The translations under genes were made by a program, and so were the position numbers. A stretch of DNA of 64,000 bases, taken from positions 58,271 through 122,270 of the forward strand of contig NZ_JALKBH010000006.1 in the NCBI RefSeq assembly GCF_023016115.1, in the 5' to 3' direction. This DNA comes from Alcanivorax sp. S6407. GTDB lineage: Bacteria; Pseudomonadota; Gammaproteobacteria; Pseudomonadales; Alcanivoracaceae. The notes beneath the pieces were generated by a model that worked only from the letters and a program-made list of their open reading frames with translations, did not search any database and was not told where the DNA came from. Numbering within the stretch: position 1 is the stretch's first letter; the number at the start of each line of letters is the position of its first letter. Of this stretch, positions 1 through 9,002 are shown piece by piece.

Positions 1-141
1 AAGTATGTGATGGCGAGGGCTTTGAATATGTAGATGACGGAGAGGGCCAGGTGAATAAAAACTACTCTCTGAACCCTGCCGCGACCTCGAGAACCGTATC
101 GGTAAAGGTTAGGTGTACCGAAGCTTGATCCTGAGACGTAT

Positions 142-219
142 TAATCGGGGACACACATTAATTATGTTGCTATGTGCGTTAGTCGAACTATAACGGCAGT
201 AATCGGGGACACGCATGAA
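142..219 (+). repeat. Two copies of a GGGGACAC repeat upstream of the RAYT gene
   Basis: Two near-identical words, TAATCGGGGACACACATT at 142-159 and TAATCGGGGACACGCATGAA at 200-219, precede the RAYT gene. The second is repeated exactly at 2946-2965. Short words of this kind often accompany REP-associated tyrosine transposases, so they are probably its cognate repeats. The rest of bases 1-315 shows no gene. Confidence 0.6.
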
Positions 220-315
220 TTGGGGGATGTCTTACGGGGTTTGTGGTTGTTCTCTGATGTAGGTTGGTTTGAGTAGTCAGTAGTGTTGGGTGATGGATAA
301 GCAAGGAGGCTTGTC

Positions 316-1296
316 ATGACCCGAGCGCGTTATAGCCAGGTGTCGCTGGATTCCACGTCTTACTATCACTGTATCTGCCGCTGTGTGCGGCGGGCCTTTC
401 TGTGTGGCCAGGATCACTATTCTGGTCAGGATTATGAACACCGTCGCCAGTGGGTGGTGGATCGTCTTGCTGTGTTGAGTGGGGTGTTTGCCATTGATCT
501 TTGTGCCTATGCGGTGATGTCCAATCACTACCATGTTGTTCTGCGTATTAACCAGAAGAAAGCCTTGAGCTGGTCTGATCAGGAAGTGGCAGAGCGGTGG
601 ATGCAGTTATTCAGCGGGCCATTGATCGTCACGCGTTGGCTCAAGGGAGAGACGGTGTCCGCGGAAACGCTTAAGGCATTGGAGATCGTGCAAACCTGGC
701 GTGAGCGCCTGTATGACCTTGGCTGGTTCATGAAGTGTCTGAATGAGTATCTGGCCCGTAAGGCCAATGAGGAAGATTGTTGTAAGGGCCGGTTCTGGGA
801 AAGCCGCTACAAATGCCAGGCCTTGCTGGATGAGAAGGCGGTGCTGCAGTGTATGGCCTATGTGGATCTCAACCCGGTGCGCGCGGCTATGGCAGAAACG
901 CCTGAGGAGTCCGATTACACTTCGATTCAGCAACGCTCAGAAGCCGTTATGTCAGAGTCTGAAGACAACCTAAAGCCCAGACTTCTGCCGATGGTCGCTG
1001 CAAATACAGCGGAAGCAGAGGATGACGATACGGTATGCCGATTTCGATTAATGGATTATCTGGAGCTTGTGGATAGTACTGGCCGAGCGGTCCGAGACGA
1101 CAAACGCGGCGCCATTTCGGCGTGTGCAGCGAGGGTGCTGGATCGGTTGGGAATTGATGAAGGGGCATGGCTCGCGCATATGAAGCCTCGACAGCAGCGG
1201 CAACCAGTGGCACTGGGTTCGTTGAAGCAGTTGCAGCAGTATGCGCAGCTCACGGGTCGAAAATGGATCTCTGGGCAACGCCTCGTAGGGTGGTAG
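316..1296 (+). CDS. REP-associated tyrosine transposase (RAYT, Y1/IS200-like)
   Basis: The 326-residue protein belongs to the Y1 HUH family of single-strand transposases. The HUH pair is visible as NHYH (His71 and His73), following a beta-strand region with YAVMSN. A later segment, AYVDLNPVRAAM, is typical of RAYTs, and a Tyr near residue 172 (ESRYKC) is a plausible catalytic tyrosine. RAYTs are thought to process and spread REP-type palindromes rather than move as insertion sequences. The AAGGAGG ribosome-binding site at 302-308 fixes the start. GGGGACAC repeats lie upstream and past the next gene. No terminal inverted repeats of a complete insertion sequence were seen. The family call is strong; activity is unknown. 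Confidence 0.85.
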   Translation: MTRARYSQVSLDSTSYYHCICRCVRRAFLCGQDHYSGQDYEHRRQWVVDRLAVLSGVFAIDLCAYAVMSNHYHVVLRINQKKALSWSDQEVAERWMQLFSGPLIVTRWLKGETVSAETLKALEIVQTWRERLYDLGWFMKCLNEYLARKANEEDCCKGRFWESRYKCQALLDEKAVLQCMAYVDLNPVRAAMAETPEESDYTSIQQRSEAVMSESEDNLKPRLLPMVAANTAEAEDDDTVCRFRLMDYLELVDSTGRAVRDDKRGAISACAARVLDRLGIDEGAWLAHMKPRQQRQPVALGSLKQLQQYAQLTGRKWISGQRLVGW

Positions 1297-1499
1297 CTGG
1301 TAAAGGGATCAGGGGTAAAGGATCGAGCAGCCGTGTACACGTCTGAACTGCGGGTAATTGAGCAACGCGGCTTCCAGATTGAAAATCCCTAATTTAGGGG
1401 ATGCGCTTGTCTGATCAATCCTTCAGGATCGTGGATGTATAGTGGCTATTTCTGAAAAGGTTCATGCTTGGGCGCCCGGGGGCTCAGGCCGGGAGTGAT

Positions 1500-2930
1500 A
1501 TGTCTTTTAAATCCAGCTTTCTGTTTTCTGCCTTATTGTTGGCTAGCTTCACGGCGCATGCGGGTCCCCCATCCAGTGATTGCGGAATGCCTGACATTAA
1601 AGAAGCAGGCTTCTACTGTCTGACCGGTCATTGCGATGAAAGCCCCGCGAAAAACGACTATGCCACCCGACATCGCAACGCGGTAATGCGTTATTTCGGT
1701 GTGGAGAAGCGGATGAAGCGCGACCGGTCGCGCGCACTTGCAGAGCTGGAGCAGCTTGGCCATGAAGGTTATCCCCAGTCTGCCTGGTTTGTGGCCGAGC
1801 GTTACTATCACGGCCTCAGTGGTTCGTTGATGGATCCCAACAGGCCGCGCTGCCCACAAAACCCGGACCAGGATAGAGACAAGGGTTATCAGTGGTATGA
1901 GATTGCTGCCCGGAACGGCCACACGACAGCGCTGCAGATCACGCTTAATTACTACCGCGATCAAGGAGTATGGGAAAGAGCCGAAGACCTGCTCAAGGTG
2001 GTGGAGGGCAACGAAGAACAGGAAAAACTGCTGGCACAGTATTATTCACAAAGTGCCAAGCAAACCGGTAGCAGTGAAGAGCTATTGAAGGCCGCTTACT
2101 ACGTACTGTTAGTTGGCGACAGAAATAAATCGGAATACCACCAGAAGCCTGGATTAATGGGCACCTCCGGTAATAATTTTACCGAGCGCACCTCTGTCTA
2201 TTATTTGGAAGCGTTTGCCGATTCAAAGGAATTGATTGCTTATCTAAAAGACCGGGCACATGATGGCAGTAGCACCGCAGGCTGGGTGCTTTATCATCTG
2301 TATAAGGACAGCAATGACTCCAAGGCCAACCAATACCTGCGGCTCTCTGCCGAAAATGGTTTTACCGGCGCGATAAAGGAATTGGCTGGGGACAGTACCG
2401 ACCAGCAACGGCATTACAATATCATGCTGGCCGAATACGATATCCAGGCGAAAGTCTCTGTTGGTATCAACCTGACACACGCTCGCTATGGTTACCCACA
2501 CGACCCGAAGCTCGGCCTGACCATGCTGGAAGATTCGGTGCGCAATTTTGTTGCCACAGACAACTACGATGCCGTGAACAGTCAAGAAAACGCCCTACGC
2601 GCAGCCAAATTTTTGGGGATTTTTATGAGCTGTATGGATGCTCGCAGCCAGAAGGCTCTGGGTGATCTGTGTGACCGGGTAAAAGGCTATGCCTACCTTT
2701 CCCTCAATGGGGACAGCTCTTCCAAACGACGTATGGAAATGCTCCAGCCGGATATGAGTGCCGCAGAGCTACAGCAAGCCAAAGTCATGGCTGCGACCTA
2801 TCAGAAAAAGTTTGATGCCAATTTTAAAGCCGCGGAACATCAGGAGCGTGCCAATCGACTCAAATCCCTGGATGAACTCACCGAAAAGCTCGCCAAGGAA
2901 GCCGAGGCATTGCGGCAGAGAGCGAGCTAA
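1500..2930 (+). CDS. Secreted Sel1/TPR-like repeat protein of unknown function
   Basis: An open frame extends to 1464, but Met at 1500 begins a good Sec signal peptide (hydrophobic SFLFSALLLASFTAHA, probable cleavage after AHA), so I start there. The mature protein of about 455 residues has several Sel1/TPR-like helical hairpins, for example GYQWYEIAARNGHTTALQ and AGWVLYHLYKDS, and a coiled, Lys/Glu-rich C-terminus. Sel1 repeats usually mediate protein contacts, so a periplasmic scaffold role is an inference. Its codon use is more AT-rich than its right-hand neighbours, and it sits with the RAYT gene between GGGGACAC repeats, which suggests accessory DNA. No enzymatic motif is visible. Confidence 0.6.
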   Translation: MSFKSSFLFSALLLASFTAHAGPPSSDCGMPDIKEAGFYCLTGHCDESPAKNDYATRHRNAVMRYFGVEKRMKRDRSRALAELEQLGHEGYPQSAWFVAERYYHGLSGSLMDPNRPRCPQNPDQDRDKGYQWYEIAARNGHTTALQITLNYYRDQGVWERAEDLLKVVEGNEEQEKLLAQYYSQSAKQTGSSEELLKAAYYVLLVGDRNKSEYHQKPGLMGTSGNNFTERTSVYYLEAFADSKELIAYLKDRAHDGSSTAGWVLYHLYKDSNDSKANQYLRLSAENGFTGAIKELAGDSTDQQRHYNIMLAEYDIQAKVSVGINLTHARYGYPHDPKLGLTMLEDSVRNFVATDNYDAVNSQENALRAAKFLGIFMSCMDARSQKALGDLCDRVKGYAYLSLNGDSSSKRRMEMLQPDMSAAELQQAKVMAATYQKKFDANFKAAEHQERANRLKSLDELTEKLAKEAEALRQRAS

Positions 2931-2965
2931 GGCTGTAATCGGATGTAATCGGGGACACGCATGAA
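2931..2965 (+). repeat. GGGGACAC repeat after the Sel1-like gene
   Basis: TAATCGGGGACACGCATGAA at 2946-2965 is an exact copy of 200-219. A partial copy (GGCTGTAATCGGATG) directly precedes it. Together with the upstream copies it brackets the RAYT and Sel1-like genes. Confidence 0.6.
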
Positions 2966-3000
2966 CTGGATGGGCATGGAGCAGGTTTTAAATGGTGTGT

Positions 3001-5106
3001 TCAGCAGGTCGATGTGTTCAGCCAGAACGTCACCGACTCGCACAGTCTTTCCAGCCGAATCGGCTTGACCAGCACATCACTCATGCCGGCAGTGATACAG
3101 CGGGTGCGGTCGCCGTCGAAGGCGTTGCCGGTGATGGCCAGGATTGGCACCCGTTTACCCGATGGCATGGCGCGGATTTCCCGTGTGGCAGTCAGGCCAT
3201 CCACGTTGGGCATTTGCAGATCCATGAGCACGATGTCGAAGGGTTGCAGTGCGAATTGTTCAATGGCTTTGCGGCCGTCATCCACTAGGGTCACGTCAAG
3301 GCCGGCCTGACCGAGAATCTTGCGCAGGATCATCTGGATTTGCACGGTGTCTTCGGCAACCAGTACCCGCTTGCCTTCATGGGCAGCACGAAGATTCTTG
3401 AGCGCTTCCTCGCGTTTGGCTGCTTTGTTGGTCACGCCCGTGTTGTTATCCAGCGGCAGGCAGGCGGTAAACCAGAAGGTGCTGCCTTTACCTGGTTCAC
3501 TCTGCGCACCGGCTTCCCCGCCCATGAGTTGTGCCAGGGATTTGTTGATGGCCAGACCAAGGCCAGCACTGGAATGCCCCAAGCTGGCAATATTATTCGC
3601 CTGTTCAAAAGGTGAGAAGAGCCGCTTCAAATCGTCAGCAGGGATACCGATGCCGGTGTCGGAGACTTCGAAGCGCAGCATGATGCGTTTGTCGTCCTGT
3701 TGTTCCACCCGGGTGCGAATATGAATTTCTCCGCTCTGGGTGAACTTCACCGCATTACCGGCATAGTTGAGCAAGATCTGTCGCAGGCGGCCGGCATCCC
3801 CCATGATATTGTCAGGCAGGGGGTCGGATTCGGCGTGGATGGTCAGGCCTTTTTCCTTTGCCTGACGTTCAACAAGCCGTATCACTTCAGACAGAATTTC
3901 TTCAACGTCAACTCGCTCATGTTCCAACTCCAGCTTGTCAGCTTCAATCTTGGAAAGGTCGATCAAATCTGCAATGACACTGAACAGGTGCTCGCTGGCG
4001 ATATGCTGGGTATCGAGCAGGCTTTCCTGTTCGCTGGTGAGTGGGTCGGTGCGAAGTAATTGTTCGACGCTGAGGATGGTCTGTAACGGTGTTCTCAGTT
4101 CGTGGCTCATCTTGCCGAGAAACGCGCTCTTGGCCACATTGGCCGCCTCCGCCTCTTCCTTGGCGGCGGACAGTTCGGCAGTGCGTGCCTGTACCTGGGA
4201 TTCCAGCTCGCTGTAATAGGCGGCGACCTGTCGTTCCGACTGCTTGCGCCGGTAGGCATAGTAGGCCAGCAGCAGCATGGGGCCCACACAAAGTAGTATC
4301 GCTACGGCGAATCCCGACCAGATAGCAATAACGGTATTATGGTTGGCGTCCCAGCCACCGACAGGCTCGGCAGCAAGTTGCCATTCCCCGTGGGGTAACG
4401 TCACCGGCAGGGTGACGGACTTTTCGTTGAACAGTGTCGGGTCGCCGAAAAACACCTCTCCTGCACTGCCAGTGCCATCCCGGCCCCGTAATGCCACATT
4501 GATCGGCAGTTCCTTGTCGATGAGGCCACTGCCTTCAAAGAGGCGGTCCGCGTCGATCACCACTGACAGCAGCCCCCAAAACCGGGAACCATCTGAGAAC
4601 ACCGGTATGCGTGCTACCAGGCCCCGACCTCCCTGGACAAGGTCCAGGGGGCCGGCAAGCACCAGTTCCTCATTGTCTCTGGCGCGAACGGCGGCTTTTC
4701 GTTGTGCATCGGACTCGAGATAGTTGAGCCCGATGGCTTTTTCGTTGCCTTCCACCGGGTACACATAACGGATGACCATGTCAGGGGCTGCGCCGATATT
4801 GCGCAGCAGGGAGCGGCCATGGAAAAGGGGGCGGGCGGCTCTCTCGAATTCGGCCTGGGTGAGATCGGGGTTGGAGGAAATGACAGAGACCAGCCCATAG
4901 GTGAGCTGGACGGTTTCATTGAGCAGGCCTTCCAGGCGTGCCTGTACGATGGACAGGCGCTCCTGCACATGGGTTTCTGCGTTCACCTGTTGCGTCAGCA
5001 AGGCCTGCCTTTCGACAAAATAGGCAGCTGCTGCCAACGCCATTGCGGTAATGGTGGCGCTGAACAGGAACCACTGAACGCCCTGAAATCTGCTCTGCAA
5101 TCTCAA
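3001..5106 (-). CDS. Hybrid sensor histidine kinase/response regulator with CHASE sensor
   Basis: The 701-residue inner-membrane kinase has a first membrane helix near residues 13-31, a periplasmic CHASE-like region of about residues 40-255 (with the NIGAAP...VYPVEGNEKAIGL pattern), a second helix near 258-284, a short coiled coil, HisKA with phospho-acceptor His335 in SHELRTP, HATPase_c with an N box around NAVKFT and DTGIGIP (483-489), and a C-terminal receiver with Asp629 (DIVLMD) and Lys681. All catalytic residues are intact. CHASE domains sense extracellular small ligands. The start is TTG after AAGGG; no better start is seen. No partner response regulator is adjacent, so the output is unknown. 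Confidence 0.9.
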   Translation of the reverse strand: MRLQSRFQGVQWFLFSATITAMALAAAAYFVERQALLTQQVNAETHVQERLSIVQARLEGLLNETVQLTYGLVSVISSNPDLTQAEFERAARPLFHGRSLLRNIGAAPDMVIRYVYPVEGNEKAIGLNYLESDAQRKAAVRARDNEELVLAGPLDLVQGGRGLVARIPVFSDGSRFWGLLSVVIDADRLFEGSGLIDKELPINVALRGRDGTGSAGEVFFGDPTLFNEKSVTLPVTLPHGEWQLAAEPVGGWDANHNTVIAIWSGFAVAILLCVGPMLLLAYYAYRRKQSERQVAAYYSELESQVQARTAELSAAKEEAEAANVAKSAFLGKMSHELRTPLQTILSVEQLLRTDPLTSEQESLLDTQHIASEHLFSVIADLIDLSKIEADKLELEHERVDVEEILSEVIRLVERQAKEKGLTIHAESDPLPDNIMGDAGRLRQILLNYAGNAVKFTQSGEIHIRTRVEQQDDKRIMLRFEVSDTGIGIPADDLKRLFSPFEQANNIASLGHSSAGLGLAINKSLAQLMGGEAGAQSEPGKGSTFWFTACLPLDNNTGVTNKAAKREEALKNLRAAHEGKRVLVAEDTVQIQMILRKILGQAGLDVTLVDDGRKAIEQFALQPFDIVLMDLQMPNVDGLTATREIRAMPSGKRVPILAITGNAFDGDRTRCITAGMSDVLVKPIRLERLCESVTFWLNTSTC

Positions 5107-5480
5107 GAGTCCCTTCCCTCTGGTGAGATAGACAAAAATCCTTTTATTCTGCTGCTCTGCGTATTGCTTCAGTGTCCCCTTACCATGAGAGCTAATGGGA
5201 GAGTGTTGGTCCTGCTGTTATCACACAGTCCCGAACACGACAGCTTCCCGTCTCCGACATGGTTTATGTGCATCTTTCAGCGGAAGAACGTGTGTTACAC
5301 AGCCCGGTAAGAAATTGTTTTTATAATAAATTCAGTAGGTTGAGAATCTGGTGCTGGTACAGGGCCTGCATTTATATTGGCCCATCTCGGCTGAGATGCA
5401 AAGGGGCAAGGCGAGAGGGTGCCAGGCCAGTGTACGGGGGCTTCTTCCCTAACCACGAGGCGATTGATCGCTGCAATGTT
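5107..5480. other. Intergenic gap with no recognised gene
   Basis: Between the stop of the CPBP gene and the start of the histidine kinase I see no convincing ORF, RNA or heptad repeat. A short AT-rich tract (TTTTTATAATAAATTC near 5320) could hold promoter elements, but no clear -35/-10 pair was found. Confidence 0.4.
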
Positions 5481-6251
5481 CTAGCTTGCAGTGCTGTTTC
5501 GGTCACGCCCAACGTGACGAAGCAAAATCAGCGCAAAGATCAGGTTGGGTAGGGGCAGCAGGATGGGTAGCGCCAGTGACATGGCCGTGGTGTCACCACT
5601 GGCGGCGACCTCTCCGGAGTTATGGGCCGCACTGCCCACCAGAAACAGCAGACAATCCCACAGGAAGTGATAAACGATAGCCGGACAGATGGAGCCGGTG
5701 CGTAGCAGAATCGCCATGAACACAATGCCGCTCATGGTGGCGGCCACGGCTTGCATCAGGGCAGGTACCAGTTCGCCGGTGATAAACACATTGAGAATAT
5801 GCACCGCTCCAAAAAGCACTGACGTGATCAGGATGGCGGGCCATATAGCCATGGCCTTGTCGAAAGCACGGAACAGCACCCCGCGAAACATCACTTCTTC
5901 CGAGATGCCCACCAGCAAGGTGTTCAAGGCAACAAACACCACCACACTGAGTGGTGGCAGGCCAAATATGGCAATCACGCCGGCAAAAAAGAGTAGATAC
6001 AGTGATGGAAACCACATGACCCGGAGCAGGGAGTGGGGGCGACGGAAATTCAGGTCATGCCAGCGGAAGATCACAATGGCCGCGAACAGTAATGCAACCG
6101 CCGCCACAAAGTGCCAGCCGATGCCGCGGCTCACCAGTTCATCCAGTGATGACTCTCCACCCACAAGGAATCTGGCGCCCAGCATGGTGATGGCAATCCA
6201 GACCAGATAAATCCCCAGGCTGATGCCGATACGGCGTTTGGTGGGTGTCAC
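5481..6251 (-). CDS. CPBP family intramembrane metalloprotease
   Basis: A 256-residue polytopic membrane protein with about seven to eight hydrophobic segments. The CPBP (Abi/CAAX protease) motifs are present: EEVMFRG with Glu118-Glu119 and Arg123, the second motif with His151 (GAVHILNVF), and a late HFLWD. These are the glutamate and histidine residues proposed to hold the metal inside the membrane. Members process prenylated peptides, bacteriocins or membrane proteins in different organisms; the substrate here is unknown. The start is GTG with GGAG six bases upstream. It lies close to the SDR gene on the same strand, but no functional link is evident. Confidence 0.85.
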   Translation of the reverse strand: MTPTKRRIGISLGIYLVWIAITMLGARFLVGGESSLDELVSRGIGWHFVAAVALLFAAIVIFRWHDLNFRRPHSLLRVMWFPSLYLLFFAGVIAIFGLPPLSVVVFVALNTLLVGISEEVMFRGVLFRAFDKAMAIWPAILITSVLFGAVHILNVFITGELVPALMQAVAATMSGIVFMAILLRTGSICPAIVYHFLWDCLLFLVGSAAHNSGEVAASGDTTAMSLALPILLPLPNLIFALILLRHVGRDRNSTAS

Positions 6252-6287
6252 CTGTGCTCCTTGTGGATGTTCGGCGAGATGCCCTTA

Positions 6288-7088
6288 TCAAACATAACGT
6301 ACCGCGCCGCCATCCACCCGGATGTTTTGCCCATTGATAAATCCCGCTCGCGGGCTGGCGAGAAACACCACCAGATCAGCCACTTCTTCGCGGGTTGCCA
6401 GGCGGCCGGTGGGATTGGGGAAATCATGCTCCACGATCTTGTCCTGCAGCCTTTCCCAATCCATGGGCCAGCCCTTCTTCTGTGCCCGCACTTGATAAGC
6501 GCGCTCGATTTCCGGGGTGTGGATCAGGCCGGGGGAGATCGTGTTGACGGTAATACCGGTATGGCTCAGTTCCTTGGCCAGACTCACCGAGGCATTGGAG
6601 AGTGCGCCCTTGGCGGCATAGTAGTGCGGCATGATGGCGTTGGGCTGATGGTCGCCCATGGTGCTGAGATTGATGACCCGTCCCCAGCCCGCCTGTTTCA
6701 TGTGCGGGGTGCAATGCTGAATCAGGCGCACGGCACTGAACAGGTTCACGTTGCTGGCTTCGATCCATTGCTCGATGGAGAGCGAATCCCACTTGCCCAT
6801 CAGTGCTGAGCCGTAGTTGTTGACCAGGATATCCACCTGCAGGCCGTGCCCAGCCAGTTGATCCATCACCTGCTGCGCGCCCTCATCGGTGAGGATGTCG
6901 CCCACCACCGGCACGATGTTCATCACGGCATCCGCAACGTCTGCCATGGCCTCATCCGCCTGTTGCTGGGTGAACGCATGCAGGGCCACGGTGGCGCCTT
7001 CCACTGCCAGAGTGGTGGCGATGATATTGCCGGTGCCGCGGTGGGCGCCGCTGACGAGGGCAGTTTTGCCGTTGAGTTGTAGATCCAT
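6288..7088 (-). CDS. SDR family NAD(P)-dependent oxidoreductase
   Basis: A 266-residue classical short-chain dehydrogenase/reductase. The N-terminal cofactor loop is SGAHRGTGN (residues 13-21, a variant of TGxxxGxG), followed by NNYG and the catalytic YxxxK as YYAAKGA, with Ser in NLSTMG. The C-terminus has the usual NGQNIRVDGGA. Such enzymes act on alcohols, ketones or 3-oxoacyl groups; the substrate cannot be read from sequence. The last third is slightly extended (IERAYQVRAQKKGWPMDWERL), a feature of some 3-oxoacyl-ACP-reductase-like SDRs with a flexible substrate loop. It is one of several lipid-related genes on this strand. Confidence 0.85.
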   Translation of the reverse strand: MDLQLNGKTALVSGAHRGTGNIIATTLAVEGATVALHAFTQQQADEAMADVADAVMNIVPVVGDILTDEGAQQVMDQLAGHGLQVDILVNNYGSALMGKWDSLSIEQWIEASNVNLFSAVRLIQHCTPHMKQAGWGRVINLSTMGDHQPNAIMPHYYAAKGALSNASVSLAKELSHTGITVNTISPGLIHTPEIERAYQVRAQKKGWPMDWERLQDKIVEHDFPNPTGRLATREEVADLVVFLASPRAGFINGQNIRVDGGAVRYV

Positions 7089-7186
7089 CAGGGCTCTCTT
7101 GTCATGTTGTCAGCCATCAAGGGATGAAACAGGAACCAGAGAGCAGGGGCAAGAGTGGAATCAGTGGTGGCAAAGGCTGTGAAGCA

Positions 7187-8683
7187 TCACGCGTAAACGT
7201 GATGCTTCACGGTGGTCTGCGGCAAGCCTTCCATGGCCAGCTCTTCAAGAATGCCGTCCAGGGTTTTGGAGATCATGGCGGCGTTCTGGATCATGGCGAT
7301 CTTGGGGTACACATTACGGCGACCGGCCTGCACCAGTTTCTCTTCTTCGCCCTCGTTGAATTCAAACAGGGTGTGTCGCCATTTGAAGTCTTTCTTCTGC
7401 AGCAGGATGTTGATGTCTCCCAGGTAACTCTGGTCCAGCATTTCCTTGATATAGGCGACTTGCGCACCTGCCAGTTGACCGACGCGGCCCCAGCGTTCCA
7501 GCATCTTTTCTGCAAAGCTGAGAACTTCGCTGGTCATGTTCAGGCCGGAAGCGGAAAGCGCATTCTTGAAGCCCTTGCGCTGACGACTTTTCACATCATC
7601 GATGAACGGCACCACCACCGGATTGATCAGGCTGACGATGAAATGGTTCACGCCATAAAGCCGGGCCAGGCGACGAGCTGGAAGATCGCCGGACACGGAG
7701 CCATCCACCCAGCGACGGCTGGCCAGGTAGGGGCGGGGCTTGCCATCGTAGCCTTTGGCGTAGAGTCGTTCTGCGGGAATCATGCCGGGGATGCTGCAGG
7801 AAGCAGAGATGGCTGAACGCACATACACGTTGGGTGAGGTGATGGCATTCATCAGTCGTGAATTCTGATGCTTTTCCGCCGGGGAAATGGACACGTTGAT
7901 ATAACGCCCGGTCTTTTCGTAGGCCTCCTGGAAGGTCAGGTCCATGGGGACGATTTCATCCAGGGCCTGTTCCTTGTGCAGCTTGGCTTCCTTCTCGGTG
8001 ATGCGACCAAGCAGGGAATCCAGCAAGGAGTTTTCCGCATACTGCTCGTAGCGTTTGCTGGAAAAATAATTGTTATTTTTCAGTTCGTCGTTGGTGTAAA
8101 TACCGAGCTGACCGGAGACCACGGCACCGGCACTGGCACCGGATAACACGTTGGGTACCAGGTCATGGTTGACCAGTTCCTGCACTACGCCGTGATGAAA
8201 ATAAATCAGCCCGGCGCCGCCGGACAGCAGCAGGGCAGAGCGGCCGTAGCAGTGGCTGGCACGACGGAAGAAATCGAGTTTTTCCAGATAGCTGATTTCG
8301 GATTCGGGTACTTCGCTGATGCGCAGCAGGGACTGGCAGATCACCGAGACGTAATCATCAATCAGATGCTTGGTGCCGCACTTGGCGCGGTTGTAAAGAA
8401 TCGGCTTGCCCATGCCGCCCATGTTGCCGTGCACGCCTTCGTTGAGTGCGTAGAGCAGTTCCCGGTTGGCGCCTTCGTCGAGATATTTTTTCAGCTTGTC
8501 GCGGCGGGTCTGAATTTCCACATAGTCGTAGAGATTGGTGCGATTGGTCTCGCGCCAGATATCCGCCTGGGACAGGGCATCGTGTTGCCGGGCCAGTTCG
8601 AACCAGTCGCTGTAACTGGTGGCCTCGCTCATGGCGTGGTCCAGACTTTTCAGGTTCATGTTCATTGGCACTGCTTGATTCAT
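7187..8683 (-). CDS. Patatin-like phospholipase with DUF3336 N-terminal region
   Basis: A 498-residue cytosolic or membrane-associated acyl hydrolase. Residues 1-140 match the DUF3336-type region found before patatin domains in yeast Tgl3/4/5-like and bacterial lipases. The patatin domain carries the oxyanion loop LLSGGAG (about 152-158), nucleophile Ser184 in GASAG and the catalytic DGS in WVDGSVSGD. Both members of the Ser-Asp dyad are present. Triacylglycerol or phospholipid hydrolysis is the expected activity. In a bacterium that probably stores neutral lipids, turnover of these stores is a reasonable inference. It is divergent from the carotenoid oxygenase gene, with a 319-bp control region between them. 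Confidence 0.9.
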   Translation of the reverse strand: MNQAVPMNMNLKSLDHAMSEATSYSDWFELARQHDALSQADIWRETNRTNLYDYVEIQTRRDKLKKYLDEGANRELLYALNEGVHGNMGGMGKPILYNRAKCGTKHLIDDYVSVICQSLLRISEVPESEISYLEKLDFFRRASHCYGRSALLLSGGAGLIYFHHGVVQELVNHDLVPNVLSGASAGAVVSGQLGIYTNDELKNNNYFSSKRYEQYAENSLLDSLLGRITEKEAKLHKEQALDEIVPMDLTFQEAYEKTGRYINVSISPAEKHQNSRLMNAITSPNVYVRSAISASCSIPGMIPAERLYAKGYDGKPRPYLASRRWVDGSVSGDLPARRLARLYGVNHFIVSLINPVVVPFIDDVKSRQRKGFKNALSASGLNMTSEVLSFAEKMLERWGRVGQLAGAQVAYIKEMLDQSYLGDINILLQKKDFKWRHTLFEFNEGEEEKLVQAGRRNVYPKIAMIQNAAMISKTLDGILEELAMEGLPQTTVKHHVYA

Positions 8684-9002
8684 GCCCCACTCCTCGAGAA
8701 TTCCTGCGCAACGGGCACAGTGTGATGGACGGGCCGGGAAAGAAATGTCCGTGTCGTTTGCGTATCCGGGATGCTGTCCGCAGCAGAACCCTCGGGTTCA
8801 CACTGTCAGCAGGTTAAATTTAATCAGGCCGGGCGGGGCGCTGCCAGCCAGTTTCGCTCAGCCTGTCGCCTAAAATGTTGCCTTTGGGCCCTTTTAACCC
8901 CAGGAATTAAACGTCCTGCCGCCAGCTGTTTACTTATATTGCACCGCCGTACATGAAGGCATAGAAAGAAAGCACGGATAACAACAATACAGGGGTGACC
9001 CC
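8684..9002. other. Divergent intergenic region of patatin and carotenoid oxygenase genes
   Basis: 319 bp without a convincing gene. It must hold promoters for both divergent genes. An AT-rich spot (AGGTTAAATTTAATCAGG, about 8811-8828) is partly palindromic and may be an operator. No repeat words were seen. Confidence 0.4.

Noticed and set aside
5380..5440. Possible c-di-GMP (GEMM) riboswitch around GCAAAGGGGCAAGGCG
   Set aside because: The tetraloop-receptor and conserved GEMM words are missing, and the downstream gene arrangement does not fit.
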